Positions 1-5,564 are shown, numbered from the stretch's first letter. The stretch is DNA of 5,875 nt from Actinomycetes bacterium (GCA_023405705.1 JAEXXR010000185.1:1-5875); one strand, 5' to 3'. The notes: generated by a model not told the origin, from the sequence alone. Translations and numbers: made by a program.

Positions 1-621
1 CTGCCGTTCCGGCCGCGGCTGTCGCTGCGCGTCGGGACGAAGGGGCGGACGCACGGCGGCGTCACGACGCCGCTGACGGCGACGCTGCGCGCCCGCGCCG
101 GCGACGCCAACCTGCGCAACGTCGCGGTCACGCTGCCGCGGACGATCAACGCGCGGCTGGAGGCGATCAACGACGCCTGCACGCTGGAGGAGTTCCGCTC
201 CGGCGCCTGCCGCAAGCAGGTCGGCACGGCGACGGCGGTGACGCCGATCCTGCGCGAGCCGCTGCGCGGGCCGGCGTACTTCGTCAGAAACCCCGCGCAC
301 AGAATCCCGGACCTGATGGTCGCGCTGCGCGGCGAGGTCGAGATCGACCTCGCGGGCAGGGTGACGATCCCGCCGGGACTCACGCTGCGCACGGCGTTCG
401 ACACGATCCCCGACGTGCCGATCAGCTCGTTCCAGCTGAGACTGGTCGCCGGCAGACGCGGCCCGCTTGGGACGGTCGCCGACCTCTGCACCGCCAAGGC
501 GCGGCGCAACTCGGCGGCGAAGATCGGCTACCGCGCGCAGAGCGGGCGGCTGGTCCAGGAGCGGCCGCGGATCGTCGTCGACGGCTGCCGCAGACCGGCG
601 CCGAAGACGAAGAAGGGCTGA
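1..621 (+). CDS. C-terminal fragment of a large, probably exported protein of unknown function
   Basis: The frame is open from the first base of the window and ends at TGA 619-621, giving 206 residues with the N-terminus outside the window. I see no catalytic motif. The sequence reads as beta-rich: alternating hydrophobic strands, many Thr, Val and Leu, and short segments such as VGTATAVTPIL (74-84), LRGPAYFV (88-95), IPDLMVALRG (102-111) and IPDVPISSFQLRL (136-148). Four cysteines (residues 60, 70, 163, 196) could form two disulfides, which fits an exported protein. This segment pattern (GTATAVTP, GPxYxV, PDLxVxLRG, PDVPxSxFxL) resembles the C-terminal part of large hypothetical secreted proteins I associate with Solirubrobacterales; that link is from memory. 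The tail is basic (ends KTKKG), with no LPxTG sorting motif and no C-terminal membrane segment. A strong hairpin begins 6 bases after the stop. A signal peptide would have to lie upstream of the window. The coding call is confident; the function is unknown. Confidence 0.8.
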   Translation: MPFRPRLSLRVGTKGRTHGGVTTPLTATLRARAGDANLRNVAVTLPRTINARLEAINDACTLEEFRSGACRKQVGTATAVTPILREPLRGPAYFVRNPAHRIPDLMVALRGEVEIDLAGRVTIPPGLTLRTAFDTIPDVPISSFQLRLVAGRRGPLGTVADLCTAKARRNSAAKIGYRAQSGRLVQERPRIVVDGCRRPAPKTKKG

Positions 622-627
622 CCGCAG

Positions 628-672
628 CGCGGTGCCGTCCGTCCCGGGCTCTCTGGGGCGGGCGGCGCCGCG
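628..672 (+). terminator. Strong 18-bp hairpin, likely terminator of the upstream + strand gene
   Basis: Bases 628-645 pair with 655-672 over 18 consecutive positions around a 9-base loop (646-654). Three pairs are U-G wobbles in the + strand RNA (633/667, 638/662, 642/658). In the RNA of the opposite strand these become A-C mismatches, so the structure favours + strand transcripts and belongs to the gene ending at 621, six bases upstream. There is no U tract after the stem, so it would have to act as a U-less terminator or as a 3'-end stabiliser. It lies between convergent genes and stops 4 bases before the end of the next gene. Confidence 0.55.
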
Positions 673-676
673 GCGC

Positions 677-1054
677 TCAGTCGCCCGGCGCCTGGCCGGC
701 GGCGAACAGGTCGATGCCGCGCTCGGCGGCCTCGCGGACCGGGCGCAGCGTCTCGCGCTTGCGCTCGAACTCCAGCGGCGTGTAGGCGTGCACGTCGGCG
801 GTCGCGCCCATCTCGGAGGCGTCCCACAGCGAGCCGGCCTGGTAGACGCGCTCCAGCCACGGGACCCCGTCGAAGAAGCTGGAGATCAGCACGACGACCC
901 ACTCCGGGCCGCGCTCGCGCTGCGGCAGCGCGCCGTGCGCGTCGTCGACGCGAGCGCCGCCGATCAGCGCGTGCTCGACCGGCCAGCGGTCGCTGACCCG
1001 CTGCACGTAACGGCGCAGCTCGGGGAGATTGAGGACGGCATCCTCCGGGGGCAC
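677..1054 (-). CDS. Nucleotidyltransferase-like protein with degenerate active site
   Basis: A 125-residue protein starting at GTG 1054-1052 and ending at TGA 679-677. Its layout resembles small MNT-type (Pol beta superfamily) nucleotidyltransferases: an N-terminal helix (LPELRRYVQRV), a short strand plus glycine motif (EHALIGGAR, 28-35), a second strand (EWVVVLIS, 51-58), then FDGVPWLERVY (61-71), and ADVHAYTPLEFERKR (86-100) with a final VREAAERGIDLF (106-117). In active members the glycine motif is GS and the second strand carries DxD, which binds metal. Here GS reads GG, and the DxD position reads E51-W52-V53, so the second carboxylate is missing. I infer a catalytically impaired or non-enzymatic homologue. 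The GTG start is chosen because a weak promoter-like sequence lies just upstream; there is no well-placed Shine-Dalgarno. A GGAGG occurs inside the frame at about 1040-1044, but no ATG, GTG or TTG in this frame follows at a usable distance. No antitoxin-like HEPN partner is adjacent. The family call is moderate, from motif layout only. Confidence 0.65.
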   Translation of the reverse strand: MPPEDAVLNLPELRRYVQRVSDRWPVEHALIGGARVDDAHGALPQRERGPEWVVVLISSFFDGVPWLERVYQAGSLWDASEMGATADVHAYTPLEFERKRETLRPVREAAERGIDLFAAGQAPGD

Positions 1055-1061
1055 GCCACCG

Positions 1062-1091
1062 ATTGTCGCGTGTCGCGCGGCGCGAGCGCAA
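1062..1091 (-). promoter_or_regulatory. Possible promoter for the nucleotidyltransferase-like gene
   Basis: On the minus strand, TTGCGC (1091-1086) is followed after 18 bases by GACAAT (1067-1062), which ends 7 bases before the GTG start at 1054. Each hexamer matches the sigma70-type consensus at 4 of 6 positions. If used, the transcript would start at or next to the GTG. The first base of the -10 is G rather than T, so this is a weak match. Confidence 0.3.
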
Positions 1092-1144
1092 TCAGGCTCG
1101 CCGGAGGGGCGCCGCGGCGACCCCCGTCCGTGCCTGTCGCGGCC

Positions 1145-2059
1145 TCATCGCAGCGGCTGCCAGTCGACCCCGCGGACGGCGTGGTTGTAGGTCGCGCCGT
1201 TGGCGTCCTCGACGATCGTGCGGCTGTCGCCGCCGTCGGCGTCCGCGATCTCGATCCCGGCCTCGAACCGCTCGACCAGCAGCTTCCTGCCGTCCGGCGA
1301 CCAGCGCACCTGCTCGACGTCGCGCAGCGCGCTCAGCTTGCGCAGCCCGCCGCCTGCGGCGTCCATCACGTGCACGACGCCGCCGCGCAGGAAGGCGATC
1401 TTCGTGCCGTGCGGCGAGCAGGCCGGTCGCGTCCCGCCCTTGCCGGTGAGCCGGCGCAGTCTGTCGCCGCCGGGGCGGGCGCTCCACAGCTGCCCGCCGC
1501 GGACGAAGACGATCACGCCCTTCGGCGACCAGCTGGGGGAGTGCCCGTCGCTCGTCACCCTGCGCGGGTCGCGGCCGTAGGGATCGCTGGTCCACAGCTG
1601 GCGGAGGGCCGGTTCGGCTGCGCCGCTGCCCTCCTCCGGCGCCGCCGAGAAGGCGATCCGCGAGCCGGCGGGGGAGAAGACCGGCTCGCCGTCGTCGGCG
1701 CTGCGCGCGGGCAGCAGCCTGAGCGCTCCGCCGTCGGCGTCGAGCAGCCCGAGCGAGCTGCCGGCGTCGACGACGATCCGCGTCCCGTCCGGCGACCACG
1801 ACGGGTCGGCGTAGGCGGTCGGCGCGCAGTCGCCGGCGTCCGGCAGGCCGGGCGATCTGACGCATTGCCGCAGCACGGCCGAGGCGCCGCCGCCCGGCTT
1901 GATCGTGCGGATCCCGTCGCTGTATCTGAAGGGCCCGAGCTCCGGCTCGTCGAGCGTCGACCAGCCGTACGCGATCCGCCCGTTCCTGCCCGCGAACCCC
2001 TCCGCCGTCGGCGTCACCAGCAGCATCAGGAACAGGGCGATCAGGACGATCTGTCTCAT
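1145..2059 (-). CDS. Exported TolB-like PD40 beta-propeller protein
   Basis: A 304-residue protein with ATG at 2059-2057 and TGA at 1147-1145. Residues 1-23 look like a signal peptide: Arg2, then a hydrophobic core (IVLIALFLMLLV), then a small-residue region (TPTAEGFAG), so it is probably secreted; no lipobox cysteine is seen. The mature part carries five PD40-type repeats with the core W/F-S-P-x-G: DPSWSPDGTRIVV (85-97), EPVFSPAGSRIAF (125-137), SPSWSPKG (174-181), RPACSPHGTKIAF (211-223) and QVRWSPDGRKLLV (250-262). An opening strand NGRIAYG (26-32) and a closing VDWQPL (298-303) suggest a six-bladed propeller closed between its ends, as in the TolB C-terminal domain. Cys66 and Cys78 are spaced for a disulfide. 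It lacks the N-terminal domain of true TolB and no Tol-Pal genes are nearby, so it is not TolB itself; a scaffolding or ligand-binding role outside the membrane is inferred. The gene lies 81 bp downstream of the M16 peptidase on the same strand. No clear ribosome binding site or promoter precedes it. Confidence 0.85.
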   Translation of the reverse strand: MRQIVLIALFLMLLVTPTAEGFAGRNGRIAYGWSTLDEPELGPFRYSDGIRTIKPGGGASAVLRQCVRSPGLPDAGDCAPTAYADPSWSPDGTRIVVDAGSSLGLLDADGGALRLLPARSADDGEPVFSPAGSRIAFSAAPEEGSGAAEPALRQLWTSDPYGRDPRRVTSDGHSPSWSPKGVIVFVRGGQLWSARPGGDRLRRLTGKGGTRPACSPHGTKIAFLRGGVVHVMDAAGGGLRKLSALRDVEQVRWSPDGRKLLVERFEAGIEIADADGGDSRTIVEDANGATYNHAVRGVDWQPLR

Positions 2060-2100
2060 GCTTCTGAGACGGCCTGCGCCGCGCGAAGTTGCGCGCGCGG

Positions 2101-2123
2101 CGCGCCGGCGCGGGGCCGGCGCG
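2101..2123 (-). terminator. Perfect 9-bp GC hairpin after the M16 peptidase gene
   Basis: CGCGCCGGC (2101-2109) pairs perfectly with GCCGGCGCG (2115-2123) around a 5-base loop (2110-2114). It starts 17 bases past the peptidase stop and lies in the 81-bp gap before the PD40 gene. There is no U tract on the minus strand. GC-only stems also arise by chance in such DNA, so it may be a U-less terminator, an mRNA 3' structure, or nothing. Confidence 0.4.
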
Positions 2124-2140
2124 TCCGCACGCGAGTCGCG

Positions 2141-3394
2141 TCAGGCGAAGTCGGCGACCGAGTGGGGGCCGACGACGGCGATCGCCAGCTCGTCGTCGAT
2201 CCCGCGGGCGATCGCGGCGACCTCGTCGTAGGTGACGGCGTCGAGCGCGGCGATCGCGGCGTCGGGGTCGACCGGCTCGCCGTAGACGATCGTCTGCGTC
2301 GCGCCGTAGCGGGCGACGGCGTTCGTGTTCTCGAAGGCGAGCACGCGGGCCCCGGCGGCATAGGAGCGGGCGCGGGCGACCTCCTCCTCGGTCGGGCCCT
2401 GCTCGCGCAGCTCGGTGACGATCTCGCGCATCCGCGTGTACGCCTCGACCGCCTTGCCCGACTCCAGGCCGGCGGAGAGCTGCAGGATCGGCACGTCGGC
2501 GAAGGCGTGCGAGAGCGCGTAGACCGAGTAGGCGAGACCGCGCTGCTCGCGGATCTCGTCGAACAGGCGCGAGCCCATCGAGCCGCCGAGCAGCGTCGAG
2601 TAGATCGCCAGCGCGGCGCGCGCTCTGCGGTCGCTCACGTCGATCTGCGGCCGGTAGCTCATGCGCAGGTGCGACTGGTTGGAGTCGCGCTCCTCGACCA
2701 GCGTCCGCGGAGCGAACGGCTGCACCGGCTCGTAGCCGCCGTTCGCCGAGATCGCCGGGAAGCGGTCGAACAGCCCCTCCAGCGTGCCGTCGGTCGGCAG
2801 GTGCTCGAGGTTGCCGACGAGGAAGGCGCCGCCGCGCGCGCCGGCCCACTGGCGGTCGCGGAAGGCGACGATCCCCTCGCGCGTGAAGGTGTCGCGCAGG
2901 TGCTCGGTCGGGCCCAGGACGGGACGGCCGAGCGGGTGGTCGCCGAAGGCCGCTCTGTCGATCAGGTGCTCGGCGACGGTCGAAGGCTGGTCGTTGGCGC
3001 GCGCGATCTCCTGGATCACGACGCCGCGCTCGCGGTCGAGCTCCTCGGCGTCGAGCCGCGGCCGGCCGACGAAGTCGGTCAGCAGGTCGATCGCCTCCAG
3101 GGCGGTCTCGGCGCGCGCGGTGATGTGGAAGGCGACGAGGGCGTGCGAGGTGTACGCGTTCAGCTGCGCGCCGAGGTTCTCGGCCGTCTCGTTGACGTCT
3201 CTGTAGGTGACGTACTTCTCGCCGCCCTTGAAGACGAGGTGCTCGAGGAAGTGCGCCATCCCGTTCTCCTCCGGGCGCTCGGTGCGCGCGCCGGCGTCGA
3301 ACGCGACGAGGGCGGTGACGGCGCGCGTGCCGTCGAGCTGGACGCGGTGGATCGGGAGCCCGTTGGGCGCGGCCGAGGAGGAGATCGCGGTCAT
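2141..3394 (-). CDS. M16 family zinc metallopeptidase
   Basis: A 417-residue protein from ATG 3394-3392 to TGA 2143-2141. This is the usual length of the one-chain, two-domain M16B type. The inverted zinc motif HxxEH is intact as H48-F-L-E51-H52 (GMAHFLEHLVFKGG), and the third metal ligand is E129 in VVIQEIARAND, 76 residues after H52, as expected for the family. Residues before it (DVNETAENLGAQLNAYTSH) match the N-terminal domain. The C-terminal domain carries the substrate-binding Arg/Tyr segment IREQRGLAYS (281-290; R285, Y289) after LGGSMGSRLFDE. Such enzymes form clamshell dimers and degrade unfolded peptides; no signal peptide is seen, so it is probably cytoplasmic. No second M16 gene adjoins, so a homodimer is inferred. 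The frame stays open upstream of 3394, but that extension runs antisense into ftsE and precedes the conserved domain, so ATG 3394 is chosen. There is no Shine-Dalgarno; a -10-like TATCGT ends 6 bases before the ATG. The gene is divergent from ftsE. Confidence 0.93.
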   Translation of the reverse strand: MTAISSSAAPNGLPIHRVQLDGTRAVTALVAFDAGARTERPEENGMAHFLEHLVFKGGEKYVTYRDVNETAENLGAQLNAYTSHALVAFHITARAETALEAIDLLTDFVGRPRLDAEELDRERGVVIQEIARANDQPSTVAEHLIDRAAFGDHPLGRPVLGPTEHLRDTFTREGIVAFRDRQWAGARGGAFLVGNLEHLPTDGTLEGLFDRFPAISANGGYEPVQPFAPRTLVEERDSNQSHLRMSYRPQIDVSDRRARAALAIYSTLLGGSMGSRLFDEIREQRGLAYSVYALSHAFADVPILQLSAGLESGKAVEAYTRMREIVTELREQGPTEEEVARARSYAAGARVLAFENTNAVARYGATQTIVYGEPVDPDAAIAALDAVTYDEVAAIARGIDDELAIAVVGPHSVADFA

Positions 3395-3400
3395 GGCTCG

Positions 3401-3406
3401 ACGATA
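3401..3406 (-). promoter_or_regulatory. -10-like element for the M16 peptidase gene
   Basis: On the minus strand TATCGT (TANNNT pattern) ends 6 bases before the ATG at 3394, which places a predicted transcription start at or next to that ATG. No TTGAC-like -35 is seen at the usual distance. A CACGTG palindrome (3412-3417) lies just upstream, where the spacer would be. No ribosome binding site intervenes, consistent with a leaderless transcript. Confidence 0.4.
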
Positions 3407-3490
3407 GCGACCACGTGACGCGCCCCCGCGCGCGAGGCCCCGGTGCCGGCGGGCCGTCGCGGTCGAGCGGCCGTCTCCTGCTGCGTTTCC

Positions 3491-3510
3491 CCTGCAAATC
3501 CGCTTGCAGG
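3491..3510. promoter_or_regulatory. Perfect 7-bp inverted repeat, possible operator
   Basis: CCTGCAA (3491-3497) and TTGCAGG (3504-3510) form a perfect inverted repeat around a 6-base centre (ATCCGC). It lies in the divergent intergenic region, 12 bases upstream of the ftsE -35 hexamer, and is less GC-rich than its surroundings. The arms and centre-to-centre spacing of 13 bases suit a dimeric DNA-binding protein. No regulator gene is in the window, so the ligand is unknown. It could also form a small RNA stem. Confidence 0.4.
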
Positions 3511-3522
3511 AGGCGCGCTGCG

Positions 3523-3553
3523 TTGACGCCTTCCGGGGGCCGCCCGCTACCCT
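3523..3553 (+). promoter_or_regulatory. Promoter of ftsEX (TTGACG / TACCCT)
   Basis: TTGACG (3523-3528) and TACCCT (3548-3553, TANNNT) form a sigma70-type pair with a 19-base spacer, slightly longer than ideal. The -10 ends 10 bases before the ATG at 3564, so the start of transcription should fall within a few bases of that ATG. The transcript would then be leaderless or nearly so, which explains why no Shine-Dalgarno precedes ftsE and supports this start codon. Confidence 0.55.
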
Positions 3554-3563
3554 CGAACGACTC

Positions 3564-4553
3564 ATGGCCCTCCCTGCCCGCAAGAACAGCGCCCGTCGCC
3601 GTGCCGCGGCCGCGCACCCGCCCAAGCATGCGGCGGCGGCCCCCAGAGCGCCCGCGCCGTCGCGTCGCAGCAAGCCCGTGATCGACTTCAAGGCGGTCGA
3701 GAAGCGCTACGACGTCGGGGCGATCGGCCTCGACCAGGCGACCTTCTCGGTCCAGCGCGGCGAGTTCGTCTTCCTCGTCGGCTCGACCGGCTCGGGCAAG
3801 TCGACGATCATGCGCCTGCTGATCAAGGAGCTGGAGCCGACCGGCGGCTCGATAGCGGTCGCCGGGCGCGACCTGGAGGAGATCACCCGCCGGCGCGTGC
3901 CGTACTACCGCCGCAACATCGGCGTCGTCTTCCAGGACTTCAAGCTGCTGCCGAACCGCACCGTGTACGACAACGTCGCGTACGCGCTGCAGGTGACCGG
4001 CCACTCGCGCAAGGACATCCGCTCCAAGGTGCCGGACATCCTGCGCCTCACCGGCCTCTCGACGAAGCTGCACAACTACCCCGACCAGCTGTCGGGCGGC
4101 GAGCAGCAGCGTGTCGCGATCGCGCGCGCTTTCGTCAACCACCCGCCGCTGCTGCTGGCCGACGAGCCGACCGGCAACCTCGACCCCGAGACGTCGATCG
4201 GCATCATGCAGCTGCTCTACCGCATCAACAAGACCGGCACGACCGTGCTCGTCGCCACCCACGACCATCAGATGGTCAACAAGATGCGGCGCCGCGTGAT
4301 CGAGCTCTCCAGAGGGCGGATCGTGCGCGACGAGGCGACCGGCCTCTACGCCAGCGACGAGTCGACGCGCGAGTTCGCGGCGCGCCTGCGCAACGACCCG
4401 CCGCAGACGCCCGACGTCGTCGGCACGCCCGACGCGATCAGAGCGGCCGCCGCGCGCGAGCGCCGGATCGACGGCGACGGCGCCGTCGGCGGCGAGCGCA
4501 GCCCGGCCGAGGCCGCGCAGACGACCACCACGACGCCCTCGGACCGCTCATGA
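3564..4553 (+). CDS. ftsE: Cell division ATP-binding protein FtsE, with N- and C-terminal extensions
   Basis: A 329-residue ABC ATPase that partners the membrane protein FtsX. All nucleotide-binding motifs are intact: Walker [10 protein letters not shown] (73-81), Q-loop Q124 in VVFQDF, signature LSGGE (176-180), Walker B LLLADE (196-201), D-loop GNLD (204-207) and H-loop H233 in ATHDH. FtsE hallmarks include [11 protein letters not shown] (39-49), FQDFKLLP (123-130) and SRGRIVRDE (249-257). Typical FtsE is about 220-230 residues; here the core is flanked by 38 basic, Ala/Pro-rich residues and by about 68 extra residues ending in a Thr run. The ATG at 3564 is chosen because a promoter ends 10 bases upstream. 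A GTG at 3678 (V39) would start exactly at the conserved domain and give 291 residues, but neither start has a good Shine-Dalgarno. A TTG at 3504 is open in frame but lies upstream of the predicted promoter. Its stop overlaps the ftsX start by four bases (ATGA), implying coupled translation. Family call secure; start moderately so. Confidence 0.95.
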   Translation: MALPARKNSARRRAAAAHPPKHAAAAPRAPAPSRRSKPVIDFKAVEKRYDVGAIGLDQATFSVQRGEFVFLVGSTGSGKSTIMRLLIKELEPTGGSIAVAGRDLEEITRRRVPYYRRNIGVVFQDFKLLPNRTVYDNVAYALQVTGHSRKDIRSKVPDILRLTGLSTKLHNYPDQLSGGEQQRVAIARAFVNHPPLLLADEPTGNLDPETSIGIMQLLYRINKTGTTVLVATHDHQMVNKMRRRVIELSRGRIVRDEATGLYASDESTREFAARLRNDPPQTPDVVGTPDAIRAAAARERRIDGDGAVGGERSPAEAAQTTTTTPSDRS

Positions 4554-5443
4554 AGCTCGGATTCTTCGCCCGCGAGGCCTTCCGCTCGCTCGGTCGCAAC
4601 GCCGCGCCGAGCTTCGCCGCGCTCGCCACGATCCTGCTGACGATGCTCGTCGTCGGCGTCTTCATCCCGATCGTCCAGGCGACGACCGGCGCCGCCAACG
4701 ACGTGCGCAAGCGCGTCCTCGTCGACGTCTACCTCAGAAGAGACGCGACGCAGAGAGACGTCCAGCGCGTCAGAGCGATGCTGACGACGACGCCGAACGT
4801 GAAGCGCGTCGAGTACATCTCCAAGCAGCAGGCCTACGAGCAGCAGAAGAAGAAGGACCCGGAGGCGTTCGCGCTGCTCGGCTCCAACCCGCTGCCCGAC
4901 ACCTTCCGCATCACGCCGGAGAACCCCGACGCGGTGCTGTCGATCAAGTCGGAGCTGGCCCCGACGGCAGCCGGCGGCGGCCGCACCCCGGTCGACCGCT
5001 CGATCGACGAGGTCCGCGACCGGCGCGAGGACACGACGAAGATCCTCCAGGTGACGAGATTCGTGAAGCTGATGGCCGGCACGCTCGCCGCCCTGCTGAT
5101 CGCCGCCTCGATCTTCCTGATCGCGAACACGATCCGCCTCTCGCTGTACGCCCGCCGCCGCGAGGTCGAGGTGATGAAGCTGGTCGGCGCGACCGACTGG
5201 TTCATCCGCTGGCCGTTCGTGATCGAGGGCGTCATCGTCGGCGCGCTCGGCACGACGCTCGCGATCCTGCTGCTGGCGATCGGCAAGATCGCGGTGATCG
5301 ACCCGCTCGCGAACGACTTCGCGCTGATCTCCGCGCCGGAGACGATCGGCTTCGGCCTGCTCGTCGCGATCATGATGGGCGCCGGCATAGCGATCTCCGC
5401 GCTCGGCTCCGGCCTCTCGCTGCGCCGCTTCCTGAAGGTCTAG
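4550..5443 (+). CDS. ftsX: Cell division membrane protein FtsX
   Basis: A 297-residue integral membrane protein, the partner of FtsE. The FtsX topology is visible: a short cytoplasmic N-terminus ([17 protein letters not shown]), membrane segment 1 at about 21-43, an extracytoplasmic domain at about 44-170, segment 2 at about 172-193, a conserved cytoplasmic loop with SLYARRREVEVMKLVGATDW (198-217), then segments 3 (about 223-249) and 4 (about 266-288), and a basic end (RRFLKV). The external domain includes NPLPDTF (113-119), conserved in the family. In other bacteria this domain docks and activates a peptidoglycan hydrolase or its activator, driven by FtsE ATP hydrolysis; no such hydrolase gene is linked here. 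The ATG overlaps the ftsE stop by four bases, and no strong ribosome binding site is seen, consistent with translational coupling. Four of the five arginines between residues 63 and 75 (63, 64, 69, 75) are AGA codons, unexpected in such GC-rich DNA. A perfect hairpin follows the TAG stop. Confidence 0.96.
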   Translation: MKLGFFAREAFRSLGRNAAPSFAALATILLTMLVVGVFIPIVQATTGAANDVRKRVLVDVYLRRDATQRDVQRVRAMLTTTPNVKRVEYISKQQAYEQQKKKDPEAFALLGSNPLPDTFRITPENPDAVLSIKSELAPTAAGGGRTPVDRSIDEVRDRREDTTKILQVTRFVKLMAGTLAALLIAASIFLIANTIRLSLYARRREVEVMKLVGATDWFIRWPFVIEGVIVGALGTTLAILLLAIGKIAVIDPLANDFALISAPETIGFGLLVAIMMGAGIAISALGSGLSLRRFLKV

Positions 5444-5453
5444 GACCCGACAC

Positions 5454-5481
5454 CGCGTCTGTCGCCCAGGCGACAGACGCG
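5454..5481 (+). terminator. Perfect hairpin downstream of ftsX
   Basis: Bases 5454-5465 pair perfectly with 5470-5481 (12 bp; arm core GCGTCTGTCGC) around a 4-base loop, CCAG. The stem starts 10 bases after the ftsX stop. There is no U tract. It is fully symmetric, so it could also act on transcripts arriving from the convergent methyltransferase gene. Confidence 0.6.
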
Positions 5482-5513
5482 CGCGTCGCGCACGTCCTGA
5501 CTGGGAGGTGCCC

Positions 5514-5543
5514 GTTGGTGGGGCGCGGGTTGGTGGCGAGCGG
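5514..5543. repeat. Tandem 15-bp direct repeat, two copies
   Basis: Positions 5514-5528 and 5529-5543 are adjacent 15-base units, each beginning GTTGGTGG, identical at 13 of 15 positions. They lie in the non-coding spacer between ftsX and the methyltransferase gene. No function is apparent; they may be a small duplication. Confidence 0.5.
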
Positions 5544-5563
5544 GCGCCGAAGCCGTCGCTCGC
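5536..5563 (-). terminator. Second hairpin in the convergent spacer
   Basis: GCGAGCG (5536-5542) pairs with CGCTCGC (5557-5563), a perfect 7-bp stem with a 14-base loop. It lies 17-44 bases past the methyltransferase stop on the minus strand. No U tract. Weak alone, but it is immediately next to the longer hairpin at 5565-5595. Confidence 0.3.
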
Positions 5564-5564
5564 A

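Noticed and set aside
665..676. 12-bp perfect palindrome GCGCCGCGGCGC next to the nucleotidyltransferase-like stop
   Set aside because: It has no loop as a hairpin and is largely contained in the right arm of the longer 628-672 stem, which explains it better.
1106..1124. Short GC stem after the PD40 gene as a terminator
   Set aside because: Only four pairs, then a bulged A and three or four more pairs with a tiny loop; no U tract. Too weak in such GC-rich DNA.
3412..3417. CACGTG palindrome near the peptidase start
   Set aside because: A 6-bp palindrome is expected by chance at this length and composition; the flanks do not extend the symmetry.
467..3418. A 983-residue open frame on the + strand, opposite the three minus-strand genes
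   Set aside because: Its translation is low-complexity Arg/Ala/Gly/Val text without any domain, and it lies antisense to an intact M16 peptidase, a PD40 protein and a nucleotidyltransferase-like gene. Long antisense frames are a by-product of GC-rich codon bias.
3508..3513. Perfect AGGAGG, a candidate Shine-Dalgarno
   Set aside because: No start codon in the ftsE frame lies at a usable distance. The TTG at 3523 opens a different frame that ends at 3681 with no recognisable product. It also lies upstream of the predicted transcription start and overlaps the inverted repeat.
3395..3691. In-frame upstream extension of the M16 peptidase to 516 residues
   Set aside because: The added residues precede the conserved domain, resemble no M16 sequence, and run into the ftsE coding region on the other strand. 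A promoter-like element lies just before ATG 3394.
1092..4268. A 1058-residue open frame on the minus strand spanning ftsE, the peptidase and the propeller gene
   Set aside because: It runs antisense to ftsE and out of frame with the real minus-strand genes; the protein is Arg/Ala-rich with no recognisable motif.
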